A model generated the notes under the pieces. The model ran no database searches, had not been told where the DNA came from, and saw nothing but the letters and a program-made list of their open reading frames with translations. Both the position numbers and the translations under genes were made by a program. From Candidatus Zixiibacteriota bacterium (GTDB lineage: Bacteria > Blakebacterota > Blakebacteria > Blakebacterales > Blakebacteraceae), in NCBI GenBank assembly GCA_030604325.1, contig JAUVWC010000031.1:1-8906 (forward strand): a stretch of 8,906 nt of DNA. Direction: 5' to 3'. Of this stretch, positions 6,901-8,906 are shown in pieces. Every line of letters starts with the position of its first letter. Positions within the stretch are counted from its first letter, which is position 1.

Positions 6901-7042
6901 CCTGGCAGGAGAACCGCTGGCCCGCCTTGGATGCGTAACCAGCAACGGCCGCCTGGTCATTACTGCTGGCGGGAGCCCGGTTGTGGACGCCGATGTGCTG
7001 GAACTAAAAAGAACCTGGAAGGCCACCCTGGCCGGCTTCTAG
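3923..7042 (+). CDS. purL: Phosphoribosylformylglycinamidine synthase, fused PurS-PurL type
   Basis: This is the ATP-dependent synthetase part of FGAM synthase (FGAR + Gln + ATP to FGAM + Glu + ADP + Pi), the fourth step of purine biosynthesis. It receives ammonia from PurQ. Residues about 30-185 look like two PurS-like modules (FRLELTFLSH, FDWAIQVGYKPGVTDN). PurL starts near 218: the linker domain, WSEHCKHK (270-277), nucleotide-site ETHNTPSALDPYGGAITG (342-359), IGDPITQKKMTDFMLE (502-517), SEAQERM (571-577), and the second half with SGKDSMKND near 804 and a late STGRFLITV. At 1039 aa it is the length of PurSL fusions, not classical PurL (about 740) or the PurLQ fusion (about 1300). A Gly/Ala/Ser/Pro-rich insertion sits at about 872-906. 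The ATG at 3923 follows a poorly placed GGAGG (3896-3900); the ATG at 3959 (12 residues shorter) is an alternative that also keeps all domains. Confidence 0.95.
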   Translation: MKPLRAECILDAMTAVKNDVIPPAPLPERPFRLELTFLSHARDGRGEAVTHMSARDLGIRLDSVETRDIYLLDCSLDGEELEHVARAFEDPVVQQAHLGSAPARPFDWAIQVGYKPGVTDNVGTSAKVAISDLLGRALTEDESVYSATCYLLRGKIDHDEAWRVATDLLANPLIQSIEVRSFEQWASQAPSTAAPRITSRYEPTVATFDLERSDQELVELSRRSLWALSLLEMHAIRDYCASPDQLEIRRGHGLSREPTDAEMECLAQTWSEHCKHKIFNSRLDYEDTESGRHRTIDSLFDTYIRGATRAAGKDKDWLLSVFEDNAGVVRFTEDTNLVFKVETHNTPSALDPYGGAITGIVGVNRDPFGTGRGADLLINIWGYCFASPFYTGEVPEGLMHPRRIRDGVHQGIIDGGNQSGIPYGRGWELFDKRYLGKPLVYCGTVGIMPATLADGAPSHEKILHPGDVIVMVGGRIGADGIHGATFSSQELHEESPIQAVQIGDPITQKKMTDFMLEALELDLFTSLTDNGAGGLSSSVGEMARSTGGAELDLAMAPLKYPGLMPWEILLSEAQERMTVGVPPDRLDSFVELAARREVEATPLGTFTDSGYFHVRYGQQTVAYLEMGFLHDGWPKPVLPARWERPASRPLPEIAAAPQQVLEELLKGVNIASKEVKSRQYDHEVKGRTVIKPFVGVSADTPSEATVFLVDYNRPEGVVLAEGINPYYSDLDTRAMAMAVVDEAVRRLIATGARPGTISALDNFCWPDPVESPSTPDGRYKLAQLIRTCEGLYEACVAYGVPLISGKDSMKNDSTRGGVKISIPPTLLVSAMGKIDDVRLARTPEPKGAGDRIYVVGETRQELGASEFARWAEATGGGTADSSTGGAEAGGGGIDAAVGGRPPSTDPARLNERYRKMATAIDKGIPESVKTPSLGGLGAALAWMAFGAELGIEVDLDLLPVEGEVDLWGRLFSESTGRFLITVTTQTADAFETALAGEPLARLGCVTSNGRLVITAGGSPVVDADVLELKRTWKATLAGF

Positions 7043-7043
7043 T

Positions 7044-7200
7044 GTTCCGAGTCAGAAGTCCGTTGCAGAACTGAGGGCTCCGCTGCGCCGCTCCGGCAAG
7101 GCGCGTCGACGAGGAATAGCTGTGGCTATGGCGAGGAGAGGCAACGCCGCCGGTGCGGATGCAGCGGAGGATGAATTCCGACGGATTTTTAACTCGGGAC
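7044..7200 (+). mobile_element. MITE-like repeat, family 1, copy B, between purL and purQ
   Basis: A 157-bp element with the same termini as copy A: GTTCCGAGTCAGAAGTCCGT on the left, ATTTTTAACTCGGGAC on the right. The inverted repeats can be extended by two more bases each side (AGTG/CACT). The right arm 7141-7186 is identical over 46 bases to 3801-3846. The centre differs from copy A and contains a small hairpin (ATAGC-TGTG-GCTAT, 7116-7129). It follows the purL stop codon directly; the AG of the UAG stop matches the extended terminal repeat. No clear target duplication is visible. In the pur mRNA it would fold into a long hairpin. Confidence 0.75.
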
Positions 7201-7250
7201 ACTGGGCGGCTTTGGGTCGGGTGACGGCTTTACCCGCGAGGGACTAACAG

Positions 7251-8099
7251 ATGAGCGCTGCGAGAGAAGCGACACAGCAGACCACCCCCATGCCGCTGCC
7301 CGATGCGCCCCGGGTGCTCATTCCAACCGGCTTCGGTCTGAACTGCGAGGTGGAGACGGCACATGCCTGCCGGCTGGCCGGCCTTGCGCCCGAGCTGGTG
7401 CATATTAATGATCTAGCTGCCGGCCAGGTCCGGCTCTCCGATTACGGCATGGTGATCCTCATCGGCGGCTTCTCCTTCGGCGATCACCTCGGCGCCGGCA
7501 AGGTACTCTCCATCCGTCTGATGACCAGGTTGCCAACCTCTCTCGCCGAGTTCGTCGATGGGGGCGGTCTGCTGCTCGGTATCTGCAACGGCTTCCAGAC
7601 GCTCAGCAAAATGAAACTGCTTCCCCGCCTGGACGGAGATGCGGTGCAGACGGTAACCGTCACCAACAACGATCGGGGACGTTTTCACGACGGCTGGATC
7701 AGGCTGGCGGGCAATCCCCACTCTCCCTGTGTGTTCACCCGCGGGCTCGACCGGCTCGACCTGCCGGTACGTCACGGCGAAGGGAAGGTCGTGACAAGCT
7801 CACCGGAGCTTACCCGCCGGCTGGAGGAGGAAAACCTCGTCCCCGTCACCTACGTAGATCCCGATGGCCATCCCACCGAAGAATTCCCGTACAACCCCAA
7901 TGGTTCTCCTGGAGCAGTGGCCGGTCTCTGCGACCCGACCGGACATATTTTCGGACTAATGCCTCACCCCGAGGCCTATCACTCCCCCTACCTGCACCCG
8001 CAGTGGCCCCAGCAGCTTAGGTCAGGTTCGTTGCCGGATAAGGGGCCGGGACTGCTGATCTTCAACAACGCCGCCGACTATCTGAGAGAGCGGAAGTGA
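7251..8099 (+). CDS. purQ: Phosphoribosylformylglycinamidine synthase glutaminase subunit PurQ
   Basis: A class I (triad) glutamine amidotransferase that releases ammonia from glutamine for the PurSL partner just upstream. The nucleophile is Cys112 in GGGLLLGICNGFQTL (104-118); the other triad residues are His239 and Glu241 in GLMPHPEAY (235-243). The N-terminal RVLIPTGFGLNCEVET (21-36) and NPNGSPGAVAGLCDPTG (215-231) are also typical. The length of 282 aa is that of the longer PurQ form found with PurSL fusions; B. subtilis-type PurQ is about 227. The start ATG 7251 has GAGGGA (7238-7243) at 7 nt spacing. An ATG at 7290 is possible, but no good ribosome-binding site was seen for it. It is separated from purL by 208 nt holding repeat copy B, and its last 4 nt (GTGA) overlap the next gene. 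All key residues are intact. Confidence 0.96.
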   Translation: MSAAREATQQTTPMPLPDAPRVLIPTGFGLNCEVETAHACRLAGLAPELVHINDLAAGQVRLSDYGMVILIGGFSFGDHLGAGKVLSIRLMTRLPTSLAEFVDGGGLLLGICNGFQTLSKMKLLPRLDGDAVQTVTVTNNDRGRFHDGWIRLAGNPHSPCVFTRGLDRLDLPVRHGEGKVVTSSPELTRRLEEENLVPVTYVDPDGHPTEEFPYNPNGSPGAVAGLCDPTGHIFGLMPHPEAYHSPYLHPQWPQQLRSGSLPDKGPGLLIFNNAADYLRERK

Positions 8100-8782
8100 C
8101 GGTCGGCACGGGAGAGAGCCGACCACGCCTCCCGCCCACCACCTGGAGGTTCGTGACCTTCATGGCGGCCCTTGTGGCCGCCATACTGTTGCTGCGCAGC
8201 GGGGTCCTGGGTCTCGAGTGGACCCCGGAGGCGCTGCAGCGCAGGGCGGCCGCCGCCGGTTGGGCCGGACCCCTGCTCTTCATCGGCGGATTTGCCCTGC
8301 TCACCAACATACTGTTCCCGACCAGCATTATGATGGTGGCCGCCGGTATGGCCTTCGGCTGGAGCACCGCCATCATGATCGCCATCCCCGCCTCGTTGCT
8401 CGCCTACGCGCTCGGGTATGCTCTGAGCGTTTACTTCGCGCGCGAGGCGGTGCGCGGCTTGCTCGAGCGCATGGGGTGGCTGCATCTGCTGGAAGGACTG
8501 GAGCGCTGGCCGGCACTGAGAGTCTCGTTCACCGCACGGTATGTGCCCATTCCGGTCGGGGCGCAGAGCTATCTGCTCGGGCTGGCCCGCCTGCCTCTGG
8601 TCCCCTACCTGCTCGGCTCCCTCGCCGGCTCTCTGCCCTGGCTATTCATCTTTGCCCAGCTGGGCTCATCGGCCGGTGCCCGGCTGCGCACTCCTTTCTG
8701 GCTGGGCCTGGCAGCCTATTTCCTGCTGGTACTGGCCACCGACCGCTGGTGGCATCGGCGGAAGGCAAAACTCTCTCCTTAG
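8096..8782 (+). CDS. TVP38/TMEM64-family (VTT domain, DedA-like) membrane protein
   Basis: A 228-residue inner-membrane protein. Segments: a first helix at about 17-37; a pair around 57-105 with the loop NILFPTSIMMVAAGMAFGW and the helix AIMIAIPASLLAYALGYALSVYF; then RVSFTARYVPIPVGAQSYLLGLARLPLVPYLLGS, the FTARYVPIP region corresponding to the conserved Arg-x-x-P motif of the SNARE-associated/VTT domain; and two C-terminal helices (about 176-194, 200-218) before a basic tail (RWWHRRKAK). Homologues are linked to lipid scrambling or transport, but the substrate of this one is unknown. It starts at GTG 8096, overlapping the purQ stop codon as GTGA, so translation is probably coupled. The ribosome-binding site (GAGAG/GGAA) is weak. 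There is no obvious functional link to purine synthesis. The stop codon abuts repeat copy C. Confidence 0.85.
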   Translation: MTVGTGESRPRLPPTTWRFVTFMAALVAAILLLRSGVLGLEWTPEALQRRAAAAGWAGPLLFIGGFALLTNILFPTSIMMVAAGMAFGWSTAIMIAIPASLLAYALGYALSVYFAREAVRGLLERMGWLHLLEGLERWPALRVSFTARYVPIPVGAQSYLLGLARLPLVPYLLGSLAGSLPWLFIFAQLGSSAGARLRTPFWLGLAAYFLLVLATDRWWHRRKAKLSP

Positions 8783-8906
8783 TGCACCGCTTAATGCACC
8801 GCTCCGTAATTACGGTTACGTATCGAGAGTGCCGAGGCGTCCGGCCGGCAAGGCACAATGCATCGGTGCTCGAATGCAAGCGTAATTGCGGAACGGTGTA
8901 CTTAAA
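8781..8906 (+). mobile_element. MITE-like repeat, family 2, at the window end
   Basis: A non-coding element of about 125 bp or more. Its ends are imperfect inverted repeats of about 30 bp: left TTAATGCACCGCTCCGTAAT (8791-8810, continuing TACGGTTACG), and the complement of the right end, TTAAGTACACCGTTCCGCAAT (continuing TACGCTTGCA). The left tip is duplicated: GTGCACCGCTTAATGCACCGC (8782-8802). It contains the palindrome CCGTAATTACGG (8804-8815). Positions 8795-8856 match 3731-3792 at 58 of 62 bases. It starts at the TAG stop of the upstream gene. TTAA near both ends may be a target motif, but the right flank is cut off. Confidence 0.7.

Noticed and set aside
7218..7236. Small hairpin CGGGT/ACCCG before purQ as a regulatory element
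   Set aside because: Only 5 bp, and it leaves the purQ ribosome-binding site (7238-7243) free.
1..8906. CRISPR array, tRNA, rRNA, toxin-antitoxin or defence genes
   Set aside because: No regularly spaced repeats, no RNA gene motifs and no such protein families were recognised in either strand.

Overview
The window is a GC-rich bacterial chromosome segment, probably from a Gram-negative-type or deep-branching non-actinobacterial lineage. The evidence is a sigma-54 enhancer-binding protein, a matching -24/-12 promoter, and a long fused PurS-PurL protein paired with a large (about 280 aa) PurQ. That purine-enzyme arrangement is known from Desulfovibrio/Geobacter-like bacteria and from several candidate phyla. 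The sequence alone does not let me name the taxon.

Layout. (1) Positions 1-382, minus strand: 5' part of greA, cut by the window edge. (2) Positions 383-522: a divergent intergenic region with an 11-bp hairpin plus T-tract in the greA leader and an 18-bp perfect palindrome. (3) Positions 523-2627, plus strand: a translationally coupled pair, a SpoIIM-like (DUF95-type) membrane protein and an NtrC-family sigma-54 activator with a degenerate receiver. (4) Positions 2628-2763: a convergent spacer with a strong hairpin. (5) Positions 2764-3345, minus strand: an unrecognised membrane protein with two membrane helices and a helical C-terminal part, preceded by a near-consensus sigma-54 promoter at 3415-3433. 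(6) Positions 3434-3922: a long intergenic region with AT-rich palindromes and a MITE-like repeat. (7) Positions 3923-8782, plus strand: purL (PurSL type), purQ and a TVP38/TMEM64-family membrane protein, with a second MITE-like repeat between purL and purQ and a different repeat family right after the last stop codon.

How it fits together. PurSL and PurQ form the glutamine-dependent FGAM synthase of purine biosynthesis. The activator gene and the sigma-54 promoter lie within 800 bp of each other. The simplest reading is that the activator, possibly controlled by something other than classical phosphorylation, drives the neighbouring two-helix membrane protein. The AT-rich palindrome about 170 bp upstream of the predicted start site is a candidate enhancer.

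The most unusual features are this putative local sigma-54 circuit, the likely attenuated greA leader, and the two short non-coding repeat families. One repeat copy is a mosaic of both families. Two copies start exactly at the stop codons of purL and the TVP38-like gene.
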